DNA of 6,769 nucleotides from the NCBI GenBank assembly GCA_030615655.1, contig JAUWYU010000082.1, positions 1 through 6,769 on the forward strand. The letters run 5' to 3'. The position numbers and the translations under genes were made by a program. The stretch is from Dehalococcoidia bacterium (GTDB lineage: Bacteria > Chloroflexota > Dehalococcoidia > Dehalococcoidales > RBG-16-60-22). This document shows, piece after piece, positions 1 to 5,623 of this stretch (positions within the stretch are counted from its first letter, which is position 1; the number at the start of each line of letters is the position of its first letter). The notes under the pieces were generated by a model. The model saw only the letters and a list, made by a program, of their open reading frames with translations, did no database searches and had not been told where the DNA came from.

Positions 1-290
1 AACGGCGGGTACTTATCAGTGCCCAGGGCCTGGTAGCTGTAAAAGCCCACCCGCCATGCCCAGCGCAGGACTCCCACATTAAAATCGAATAAGCCGCGTG
101 GATATTTTCCTGTGAACAGGATTGCGAAAAAGGCGATAATCCACACTACCGCAAAGGCTATCCACAGGCCAATGAGGCAGATGTAATGTGGAATAGCCCG
201 CAGCCACTTGATTATCCACCACCCCCGGCCCGGAGGTATAGTGAGCTCGCCTCTAAGGGTTACCGGATAAGCCTTGTTTTCCGCGTTCAT
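1..290 (-). CDS. DUF4389 domain membrane protein (C-terminus beyond window)
   Basis: The ATG at 290 is preceded by a near-perfect ribosome site AAGGAGG (303-297) six bases upstream, which fixes the start. The frame stays open for 96 codons to the window edge, so the C-terminus is missing. I translated it by hand. Residues 23-33 are rich in Trp and basic residues, about 34-59 form one strongly hydrophobic membrane segment, and the next stretch contains GKYPRGLFDFNVGVLRWAWR (61-80) followed by a Tyr-rich GFYSYQALGTDKYPP. The combination of a Trp-rich juxtamembrane part, one helix and the RGLFDFNVGVLRW / ALGTDKYPP signature is typical of the DUF4389 family, found mostly in Actinobacteria and Chloroflexota. 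Its biochemical role is unknown. It is divergent from the polytopic protein at 453 and shares its promoter spacer, so the two may be co-regulated. Family call good; function unknown. Confidence 0.85.
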   Translation of the reverse strand, partial: MNAENKAYPVTLRGELTIPPGRGWWIIKWLRAIPHYICLIGLWIAFAVVWIIAFFAILFTGKYPRGLFDFNVGVLRWAWRVGFYSYQALGTDKYPP

Positions 291-329
291 AATTAACCTC
301 CTTAATATAACTGGATTGTCAGTTGCCCT

Positions 330-358
330 AGGTTACTATAGCTATTCGTAATTGTCAA
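330..358 (-). promoter_or_regulatory. Possible promoter for the DUF4389 gene
   Basis: On the minus strand a perfect -35 box TTGACA (358-353) is followed after 17 bases by a weak -10 TAACCT (335-330; 3 of 6 consensus bases). A better-looking TATAGT lies only 12 bases from the -35, which is too close. Transcription would start about 30 bases before the gene's ribosome site. The -35 is convincing and the -10 is not. Confidence 0.35.
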
Positions 359-375
359 ATAATACTGGACCTCCA

Positions 376-404
376 TTGACAGCGTCACTACGTTAGTGTA
401 TTTT
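376..404 (+). promoter_or_regulatory. Sigma70-type promoter for the DUF975-like gene
   Basis: A perfect -35 box TTGACA (376-381), a 17-base spacer and a -10 TATTTT (399-404; 4 of 6) lie 49 bases before the start codon of the gene at 453. The box lies 17 bp from the oppositely facing TTGACA at 358-353, giving a compact back-to-back divergent promoter. Confidence 0.6.
386..398. repeat. Perfect inverted repeat CACTA-CGT-TAGTG, candidate operator
   Basis: Five-base arms CACTA (386-390) and TAGTG (394-398) are exact reverse complements around a 3-base centre. The 13-bp element lies entirely within the spacer between the -35 and -10 boxes of the plus-strand promoter, a classic position for a repressor dimer. 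No regulator gene is visible nearby, so the operator role is inferred from position. Confidence 0.4.
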
Positions 405-452
405 ATGTTCAAGCAGGATATGTTTTTAGGATTTATTTAAGAGGAGGTTAAT

Positions 453-1136
453 ATGGGAGCGGGCGCGAACATCGCAGCGAGTTCGATTACATTTAAGCCG
501 GGGGTAGGCTCGTCCTACGGTAATGGCTGGCGGCAGCTCTGGAAGTATTTCTTAGAGCTATTTATAATACTAATTGTCACCTTTGTTATTGGGATCCCAG
601 GGGGCATGAGTGGATGGGCAGGAGGTGCTACCGGCGCCTTTTTAGCCGTTGTTGGCGTTTTCTATGGGCTATTAATTTTGAATCCTGTTAATTATGGTGT
701 GAGTTTTGCTTACCTTAAGGCAGCGAGGGGAGATAAACTGGAAATAAAGGATATGTTTGCGGCGTTTCAGAACTACTGGAATGCTGTGCTGGCCAGTTTG
801 CTCGTAAGTGTTATTGTTGTTATTGGTTTTATTCTGATAATAATACCCGGCATTATATTTGCCTGTAAGCTGGCTTTTACTCCATACCTCGTCGTGGATA
901 GAAAAATGGAGGTTATCGAGGCCATAAAAGAAAGCTGGCGTATGACAGACGGGCATGCCTGGAAGGTGTTTCTTATCGGCCTGCTGGGTATTCCAATCGG
1001 TATTGCGGGGCTGATTTGCTTCGGCGTCGGCGTAATAATCTCCGTTATGTGGATAACAATGGCCTTAGCCTCTCTCTATCATGCGGTCAGCACGTCAGGT
1101 AAGGCGGCGGTTGAGCAGCCCACGCCGATAATGTAA
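453..1136 (+). CDS. Polytopic membrane protein, DUF975/YciC-like
   Basis: A 227-residue integral membrane protein. The ATG is set by the strong ribosome site GAGGAGG (441-447), five bases upstream. After a Gly/Ser-rich cytosolic N-terminus (1-25) come hydrophobic segments at about 32-50, 61-88, 110-137, 170-190 and 190-210, so five or six membrane passes. The third ends in IPGII (131-135) and is followed by YLVVDR (145-150) and an amphipathic stretch AIKESWRMTDGHAWKVF (157-173). This order (hydrophobic helix, IPGI, Y-hydrophobic-D, EAI-x-x-S, M-x-G-x-x-W-x-x-F) is the hallmark of DUF975 and related YciC/UPF0259-like membrane proteins, whose function is not established. There are no catalytic motifs. 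It is divergent from the DUF4389 gene and convergent with the macro-domain operon, with no clear terminator between. Family assignment is from motif memory and fairly safe; a role in membrane organisation would be speculation. Confidence 0.85.
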   Translation: MGAGANIAASSITFKPGVGSSYGNGWRQLWKYFLELFIILIVTFVIGIPGGMSGWAGGATGAFLAVVGVFYGLLILNPVNYGVSFAYLKAARGDKLEIKDMFAAFQNYWNAVLASLLVSVIVVIGFILIIIPGIIFACKLAFTPYLVVDRKMEVIEAIKESWRMTDGHAWKVFLIGLLGIPIGIAGLICFGVGVIISVMWITMALASLYHAVSTSGKAAVEQPTPIM

Positions 1137-1153
1137 AAGATACAGGTCTGGAT

Positions 1154-1264
1154 TTACAGGTACCGTTTCAGGCGCTCTATTTCCTTCATTAATTCTTCAA
1201 ACTGCTGTGGATAGAGCGACTGCATCCCGTCGGAGAGTGCGTGAGCGGGGTCATGATGTACTTC
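1154..1264 (-). pseudogene. Protein-like in-frame tail or gene remnant behind the macro gene
   Basis: The macro-domain gene ends with two adjacent TAA codons (1270-1268 and 1267-1265). The same frame is then open for 36 codons and closes with TAA at 1156-1154. The translation looks like real protein: it starts EVHHDPAHALSDGMQSLYP and ends in an amphipathic helix FEELMKEIERLKRYL. No ATG, GTG or TTG begins the stretch. The only in-frame ATG (Met14) would give 23 residues and lacks a ribosome site. It could be the C-terminal remnant of a lost gene, a former C-terminal extension of the macro protein cut off by the stop codons, or chance. I do not recognise the family. It fills most of the 131-bp gap between the convergent genes. 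Confidence 0.35.
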
Positions 1265-1267
1265 TTA

Positions 1268-1831
1268 TTACTTATCTCCCGTTATTTCCCGGAGGGCGGT
1301 AGTATAGGCGTCAAAGGTCCGGGAGTCAAAGAGCACGAAAACCACCTCTTTTATGGAAGTGGTTGCCGAGAGGAAAGAGGCGACCGTTTTCAGGGCTATC
1401 CGCGAGGCCTCATCCAAGGGATAGCTATAGGCACCGGTGCTGATGGAGGGGAAGGAAATGCTGGACAGGTTGTTCTCGGCAGCCAGTTGCAGGCTTTCCC
1501 GGTAGGCACTTGCCAGCAGGTCGGCTTCTCCCTGTTTGCCGCCATGCCATATTGGCCCGACGGTATGGATGACGTGTTTGGATTTCATGTTGCCAGCGTT
1601 AGTGATTACTGCCTGGCCGGAAGGCAGGCGACCCTGAAGGGAGACGATTTGTATACATTCTTCCAGTATGGCCGGGCCTCCCGCGCGATGGATAGCGCCA
1701 TCAACCCCGCCACCACCCATCAGGCTGGAGTTGGCGGCATTAACGATGGTGTCGGTGGTCTGCCGGGTGATGTCTCCCTGTAGTATAGAGAGTTTTGCCT
1801 GGTTGATAATCTTCACAGGGTTATTTCCCAT
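1268..1831 (-). CDS. Macro domain protein, probable O-acetyl-ADP-ribose deacetylase / ADP-ribosyl hydrolase
   Basis: A single-domain macro protein of 187 residues from the chosen ATG at 1831. Visible motifs are GDIT (19-22), IVNAAN (29-34), the glycine-rich loop GGGGVDGAIHRAGG (39-52), VIHTVGP (87-93) and the phosphate-binding ISTGAYSYP (130-138). This set matches the MacroD/YmdB-type class, cytoplasmic enzymes that bind ADP-ribose and remove it from O-acetyl-ADP-ribose or from acidic residues of proteins. The Asn of NAAN and the Asp of GGVDGAIH, the residues tied to catalysis in MacroD enzymes, are both present, so activity is likely. The start at 1831 is favoured because GGGGGTGA (1844-1837) sits five bases upstream. 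An upstream in-frame ATG at 1852 would add seven residues and has a poor ribosome site. The gene follows the S41 protease gene by 27 bp and is very likely co-transcribed with it. The substrate is unknown. Confidence 0.93.
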   Translation of the reverse strand: MGNNPVKIINQAKLSILQGDITRQTTDTIVNAANSSLMGGGGVDGAIHRAGGPAILEECIQIVSLQGRLPSGQAVITNAGNMKSKHVIHTVGPIWHGGKQGEADLLASAYRESLQLAAENNLSSISFPSISTGAYSYPLDEASRIALKTVASFLSATTSIKEVVFVLFDSRTFDAYTTALREITGDK

Positions 1832-1858
1832 ATCTTTCACCCCCATTATCATTACTCG

Positions 1859-2992
1859 CTACCTGTTAAGGTAGTCTATCGCCCAGAGGATAGCATCTTC
1901 TCCGGTGAGTTCAAGCTCGATGTCCGGTTCTATGCCTTTGCCTTCAATGAGGCGGCCATTGGGGGTAAGCCAGCGGGCGGTAGTAATATATATCCCGGAG
2001 CCATCGTCAAGCTGGTGTAGAATATTGACGCTGCCTTTGCCATAGGTCGTGGTGCCGGCAATAGTGGCCCGTCCGTGGTCCTGCAGAGCGCCGGCCAATA
2101 CCTCGCTGCCACTGGCACTGGCACTGTCCACCAGAACAACCACAGGCAGGTCAGTGGTTATGGCGTTTTTTGTGACATGGAGTGCAGCTACCTCTCCCTG
2201 GTTGTTTACTATATTGACGATGGGGACTTCGGACAGGAAGTAGCTGGTTACGCTAACCACAATATCAAGGTAACCCCCGGGATTACCACGCAGGTCAAGA
2301 ATAATGCCTTTGGCTTTATTCTCAATCAGGTCCTGAAAGACCGGGGCTAGCTCGTCTACGGTGCGTTCGGAGAACTGGGTAATATTGATGTAGGCGATGT
2401 CTTCCTTCATCTCAAAGCGGACACTGGGCACTTCAACCCTAGTTCTGATTATCTCAATTTCCTCGGGTTCGGTCTCACCCTCGTGAAGGATAAGGAGTTT
2501 CACCGCTGTTCCCTCGGGACCGCGGATTTTGATTACTGCCTCAGCCAGGCTCATATCCATGACAGGCTCGCCGTCTATTTCTATGATAATATCGCCGGCT
2601 CTGATGCCTGCTTTATCCGCTGGCGAATCGGCAAAGGGAGCGATAATCATTAGTTGCTTGTCCTTAACGGTTACCTCGGCGCCGATGCCGGAGAACTCTC
2701 CTTCCAGGCTGCTCAAGCCCAGCTCGTAGTACTCCGCTTCCAGGTAGGAGGCATAGGGGTCGTCCAGCGAATCCAGCATGCCTTCAATGGCACTGCGTTT
2801 CAGCGTGCTTGTTTCGAGCTGGTCGCGGTCTATATAGTCAGTGAGGATAATGTCCCATGCCTGCCCGACGATGTCCAGTCCTTCTCCCGAGATGGAAGTA
2901 TTGATGCGACCAAAAGCATAACCGATGCCGAAGGTAAGAGCAATAATGGCTACTACCAGCAGGCTTATGATAAGCTTGGAGGTCTTTGACAT
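1859..2992 (-). CDS. S41 family C-terminal processing peptidase (CtpA/Prc type)
   Basis: A membrane-anchored serine protease of 377 residues. An N-terminal signal anchor (about 6-26) is followed by a short helical region, a PDZ domain (about 97-182, with SGIGAEV and a GD-hydrophobic-DG segment) and the S41 catalytic domain. That domain shows GIILDLRGNPGG (229-240), DSASASGSEVLAGALQDHGRA (catalytic Ser294, Asp305) and TYGKGSVN (catalytic Lys319). The 25-residue Ser-Lys spacing equals that of E. coli Tsp (Ser430/Lys455). The enzyme would work outside the membrane, cleaving protein C-termini. The position usually holding Gln after the Lys (KGxVQ) is Asn323. The ATG at 2992 has AAGGGAG (3009-3003) ten bases upstream; a TTG at 3016 in the same frame overlaps no ribosome site and is rejected. 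It is the first gene of a minus-strand pair with the macro-domain gene. Confidence 0.95.
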   Translation of the reverse strand: MSKTSKLIISLLVVAIIALTFGIGYAFGRINTSISGEGLDIVGQAWDIILTDYIDRDQLETSTLKRSAIEGMLDSLDDPYASYLEAEYYELGLSSLEGEFSGIGAEVTVKDKQLMIIAPFADSPADKAGIRAGDIIIEIDGEPVMDMSLAEAVIKIRGPEGTAVKLLILHEGETEPEEIEIIRTRVEVPSVRFEMKEDIAYINITQFSERTVDELAPVFQDLIENKAKGIILDLRGNPGGYLDIVVSVTSYFLSEVPIVNIVNNQGEVAALHVTKNAITTDLPVVVLVDSASASGSEVLAGALQDHGRATIAGTTTYGKGSVNILHQLDDGSGIYITTARWLTPNGRLIEGKGIEPDIELELTGEDAILWAIDYLNR

Positions 2993-3026
2993 TAGATTTA
3001 TTCTCCCTTGAATCAATGTTTATTTA

Positions 3027-3053
3027 ATCATACCATAAAGTGACCTGTCGCAA
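3027..3053 (-). promoter_or_regulatory. Possible extended -10 promoter for the S41/macro operon
   Basis: On the minus strand the -10 TATGAT (3032-3027; 5 of 6) is preceded directly by TGG, the extended -10 TGn element. A -35-like TTGCGA (3053-3048; 4 of 6) lies 15 bases upstream, short of ideal but tolerable with an extended -10. The start point would be near 3020, leaving a leader of under 30 bases to the ATG at 2992. Confidence 0.45.
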
Positions 3054-3124
3054 GGAGAACGGGGTCGTTGAGCGTGGTTTCGCACAAAAGGATACCACAA
3101 GGGGATACAGCTAGAAGCTCAAAA

Positions 3125-3153
3125 TTGACTTGAGGCTGAGCCAGTGGTAAAAT
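3125..3153 (+). promoter_or_regulatory. Sigma70-type promoter for the AOR operon
   Basis: The -35 box TTGACT (3125-3130; 5 of 6), a 17-base spacer and the -10 TAAAAT (3148-3153; 5 of 6) form one of the best promoters in the window. It lies 41 bases before the GTG start of the AOR gene and would give a leader of about 35 bases. Confidence 0.65.
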
Positions 3154-3159
3154 GCTGGC
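3140..3159. repeat. Inverted repeat GCCAG-N10-CTGGC around the AOR -10 box
   Basis: GCCAG (3140-3144) and CTGGC (3155-3159) are exact reverse complements, 15 bp centre to centre, with the -10 box TAAAAT between them. A dimeric regulator bound here would block transcription. Five-base arms can arise by chance, so this rests mainly on position. Confidence 0.3.
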
Positions 3160-3193
3160 AATTAAAGGGAGATAATGGTGAGGGGAGTAAGAA

Positions 3194-5026
3194 GTGGCTG
3201 CAGGCTACATGGGAAAACTTCTATTCGTGAATCTTTCTACACAGGAGATAAAAGAGGAGGCACCTGACGAGAGCCTCTATCGGGATTTTATCGGGGGCTA
3301 TGGCATTGGAGCCAGGATTCTTTATGACCGCCAGAAGGCCGGGGTGGACCCGCTGGGACCGGAAAATATCCTGGGCATGATAACCGGTCCTCTTACAGGC
3401 AGTCCCGCTATCGGAGGAGCCCGTTACCAGGTGGTGGCGAAATCACCTCTCACCGGTGGGTGGGGGGATGCCAATTCAGGCGGGCATTTCGGTCCTTACC
3501 TCAAATTTGCCGGATATGATGGTGTATTTTTTAACGGTATTTCTGAAAAGCCGGTTTACCTTTTTGTTGACAATGGGAAAGCCGAATTGAGAGACGCGGC
3601 TCACCTCTGGGGGAAGGGTACCTATGAAACGGAGGACACATTGGGGGTGGAACACAAAAGAGCCAGAGTCATCTGCATTGGACCGGCCGGGGAAAAACTC
3701 TCCCGTGTCGCCTCCATAAACACTCATAAAGGGGATGCTGCTGCACGGTCAGGACTTGGGGCGGTAATGGGTTCCAAAAAACTCAAGGCCGTGGTGGCCA
3801 AGGGGAACAAGGAGGTTCCCATAGCCGATATCGAGGCCACCAACAAGTTGAGAACAGAGCACATAGAAGATTTGAAGGAGTCAGGATTTCTGGAGCGATT
3901 TCACCAGTATGGCACCGGCGGACACGGCGACATGTCGGCCCACAGCGGGGACACGCCGGTCAGGAACTGGGGTGGTATTGGCGTTTTCGATGTACCCGAT
4001 GTTTCGGGACTTAACAAGGATAAGGTAATAGCCAACCTGGATAAGAGGATAGGCTGCTGGCGCTGTCCGGCAGCCTGTAAAGGCAGCCTGAAAGAGGGAA
4101 CCGGCGAATATAAGTACCCGGCGGGCAATCATAGGCTGGAATATGAAACCATAGGCGCTTTCGGAGCGAACTGCGGCAACACTAATGTGGAATCAATAGA
4201 GATGGCGAGCCACCTCTGCAACAGCTATGGTATGGATACCATCTCGGCTGGTTCAATTATAGCTTTTGCTATGGAGTGCTATGAGAATGGCATTATTACC
4301 AAGAGGGATACCGATGGTATTGAGCTTACCTGGGGCAATCATCAGGCTCTTGTCGCCATGACAGAGAAGATGGCGAAGCGAGAGGGCTTCGGTGACATCC
4401 TCGCCGATGGAGTAAAGGTAGCTGCCGAGAGGATTGGCAAGGGCGCCGAGAAATTCGCCGTACATGCCGGTGGGCAGGAACTGGGGATGCATGACCCGAA
4501 GGTGGTTGGGCACCAGTTTGCTGGTATGCCGTCTGCCGCCATGTACTGGATGAATTCTACTCCTGGCCGCCACAGCCAGGCTTTCGGCCCCGTCTCTTTC
4601 GTAACTCACCTTAATAATGCCATGGGCACCTGTATGATAATATTCATGTGGCGGGCGGCTCGCGGTTCCTACGTTCAGAGAATGATGACCGCCGTAACCG
4701 GTTTTGACCGTTCCATGGAGGAATTGCTCAAGGCAGGTGAGAGGATTGCCAACATGAGACATGTCTTTAACCTTCGCGAAGGTCTCAATCCTCTGGAGCA
4801 CTACATACACCCCAGAGTATGTGGCCAACCACCCCAGAAGGATGGTCCACTTGCTGGTATCACCATGGATATAAAGGAGGAAGCATGGTGGCACCTTGGT
4901 GCCCTCGATTGGGACCGGAGAACAACTGTTCCGAGTAGAAATAAACTGCTGGAACTTGGACTGAATGATATCGCCGAGGAGCTCTGGCCGCCGGAGAAAA
5001 TGCCTAGAATGGGTCCTCCTGTATAA
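3194..5026 (+). CDS. Tungsten-containing aldehyde:ferredoxin oxidoreductase family enzyme
   Basis: A full-length AOR (610 residues; the family is usually 600-620). It would oxidise an aldehyde to the acid, passing electrons through one 4Fe-4S cluster to ferredoxin in the cytoplasm. The N-terminal domain has GKLLFVNLS (7-15), GGYGIGARILYD (34-45) and GGARYQVVAKSPLTGGWGDA (74-93), the pterin-binding sheet. Cluster ligands are Cys288, Cys291 and Cys295 (CWRCPAAC) plus Cys480 in NAMGTC. EYETIG (316-321) lies near the metal site, and FNLREGLNP (525-533) with LLELGL (585-590) mark the C-terminal domain. The GTG start is supported by GGGGAG (3182-3187) six bases upstream; Met6 is an alternative. The Asp positions of the two D-x-x-G-L-(D/C) pterin motifs of Pyrococcus AOR read Asn here (Asn343, Asn475), and residues 445-465 look unusual, so this is probably a divergent subfamily. 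The substrate cannot be told from sequence. A MoaD-like gene follows 38 bp downstream. Confidence 0.96.
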   Translation: MAAGYMGKLLFVNLSTQEIKEEAPDESLYRDFIGGYGIGARILYDRQKAGVDPLGPENILGMITGPLTGSPAIGGARYQVVAKSPLTGGWGDANSGGHFGPYLKFAGYDGVFFNGISEKPVYLFVDNGKAELRDAAHLWGKGTYETEDTLGVEHKRARVICIGPAGEKLSRVASINTHKGDAAARSGLGAVMGSKKLKAVVAKGNKEVPIADIEATNKLRTEHIEDLKESGFLERFHQYGTGGHGDMSAHSGDTPVRNWGGIGVFDVPDVSGLNKDKVIANLDKRIGCWRCPAACKGSLKEGTGEYKYPAGNHRLEYETIGAFGANCGNTNVESIEMASHLCNSYGMDTISAGSIIAFAMECYENGIITKRDTDGIELTWGNHQALVAMTEKMAKREGFGDILADGVKVAAERIGKGAEKFAVHAGGQELGMHDPKVVGHQFAGMPSAAMYWMNSTPGRHSQAFGPVSFVTHLNNAMGTCMIIFMWRAARGSYVQRMMTAVTGFDRSMEELLKAGERIANMRHVFNLREGLNPLEHYIHPRVCGQPPQKDGPLAGITMDIKEEAWWHLGALDWDRRTTVPSRNKLLELGLNDIAEELWPPEKMPRMGPPV

Positions 5027-5064
5027 TAAACACGGCATTGGAGTAAAAGTGGAGGCATTGGTTC

Positions 5065-5346
5065 ATGTTTAAACGTATCATACATATGTACGGGCTGCCG
5101 TATGAAATAACTGACCAGCGCGAGGTGGAGGTTGAACTGGAGGAAGGGGCGAGCATGGCTGACGTTATTGCTGCGATGAAGGCAAAAATACCGGCACTGG
5201 GGGGGCCGGTTTTCCGTACCGGTGAAGACAGGCTGGAGGAGCTTTACAAGTTTAATGTTAACGGGCATTTATACTTTGATGGTATGGACTTTCAGCTTCA
5301 TAGCGGCGACCGTATCGCGCTGCTTATGCCCGTTACCGGCGGATGA
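5065..5346 (+). CDS. MoaD/ThiS family sulfur-carrier protein
   Basis: A 93-residue beta-grasp protein. It has an opening strand (VEVELEEGASMADVIAAM, 20-37, with the ubiquitin-like strand-turn-helix pattern), an FNVNGHLY strand (about 62-69) and the closing GDRIALLMPVTGG (81-93). It ends exactly in Gly92-Gly93, the diglycine that an E1-like enzyme adenylates and converts to a thiocarboxylate. MoaD proteins donate this sulfur to build the dithiolene of molybdopterin, the ligand of Mo or W. The ribosome site GGAGG (5051-5055) is nine bases before the ATG. It lies 38 bp after the AOR with no terminator between, so they probably form one operon, a pairing common for AOR genes. It is slightly longer than the usual ~80-residue MoaD. 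A dedicated role in the AOR cofactor is inferred from position. No MoaE or E1 partner is in the window. Confidence 0.92.
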   Translation: MFKRIIHMYGLPYEITDQREVEVELEEGASMADVIAAMKAKIPALGGPVFRTGEDRLEELYKFNVNGHLYFDGMDFQLHSGDRIALLMPVTGG

Positions 5347-5392
5347 TGAATTGTTAGCCCGTATATAGAAGGAGCGATGGCTACCAAGTCGG

Positions 5393-5401
5393 TGCTATAA
5401 T
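5393..5401 (+). promoter_or_regulatory. Possible extended -10 promoter element
   Basis: TGC directly followed by TATAAT (5396-5401) is a perfect extended -10 element. No recognisable -35 lies 16-18 bases upstream. It lies 47 bp after the MoaD-like stop. A transcript from about 5408 would run into the hairpin at 5449-5495. Confidence 0.25.
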
Positions 5402-5448
5402 GTAATATCCCGTGGGTCGATACTCATTGTGGAGATTTATATATGTAG

Positions 5449-5500
5449 AAAGGCGCTGGGACTGTAAGGTAATGACGTGGTTAGACGGTGCCTTTTATTA
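5449..5500 (+). terminator. Weak terminator-like hairpin downstream of the AOR/MoaD operon
   Basis: AAAGGCGC (5449-5456) can pair with GTGCCTTT (5488-5495) through eight pairs including one G-T. The loop is 31 bases, and the 3' arm merges into CTTTTATTATC. The large loop and interrupted T run make it a weak intrinsic terminator, but it is the only candidate before the next promoter at 5584. Confidence 0.3.
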
Positions 5501-5583
5501 TCAGTAAATTATATATTTTTTGTGCTCCAGAGGAAATTCAGGGTAGCAGATGTCATACGGAGGGGGTGAACAAACGGGGTAAC

Positions 5584-5613
5584 TTGACAAGAATAGAGGT
5601 GGTGGTGTATCAT
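5584..5613 (+). promoter_or_regulatory. Strong sigma70-type promoter for the solute-binding protein gene
   Basis: A perfect -35 TTGACA (5584-5589), an 18-base spacer and the -10 TATCAT (5608-5613; 5 of 6). Transcription would start near 5620, giving a leader of about 190 bases before the lipoprotein start at 5810, unusually long for this window. An inverted repeat straddles the -10. Confidence 0.6.
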
Positions 5614-5623
5614 TTTGCCACCT
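5597..5623. repeat. Inverted repeat AGGTGG-N15-CCACCT over a -10 box
   Basis: AGGTGG (5597-5602) and CCACCT (5618-5623) are perfect six-base inverted arms, 21 bp centre to centre (two helical turns), bracketing the -10 box and probable start point. This geometry suits a dimeric repressor operator. In RNA only the distal arm would be transcribed, so a hairpin role is less likely. Confidence 0.4.

Noticed and set aside
1241..1783. Plus-strand open frame of 180 codons opposite the macro-domain gene
   Set aside because: The minus-strand frame carries all macro-domain motifs; the plus reading is Gly/Arg-rich noise and has no ribosome site.
1832..1852. ATG at 1852 as start of the macro protein
   Set aside because: Not excluded, but the ATG at 1831 has a much better ribosome site (GGGGGTGA) and gives a normal N-terminus.
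2993..3016. TTG at 3016 as start of the S41 protease
   Set aside because: No ribosome site upstream of it; the AAGGGAG at 3009-3003 lies downstream of this TTG and serves the ATG at 2992, which begins a normal signal anchor.
3074..3098. GTGGT...ACCAC inverted repeat and repeated GGATAC in the second divergent spacer
   Set aside because: Five-base arms 15 bases apart and not placed over any promoter element; expected by chance.
3175..3177. ATG upstream of the AOR as an alternative start
   Set aside because: Nineteen bases from the GTG at 3194, so out of frame with the AOR.
4253..5038. Long minus-strand open frame (261 codons) opposite the AOR gene
   Set aside because: It lies entirely antisense to an AOR with intact motifs, and its translation has no recognisable domain; it is a shadow of the opposite strand's codon pattern.
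5377..5400. Tiny frame MATKSVL after AAGGAG
   Set aside because: The ribosome site is only two bases from the ATG and the seven-codon frame overlaps a -10 element; no support beyond chance.
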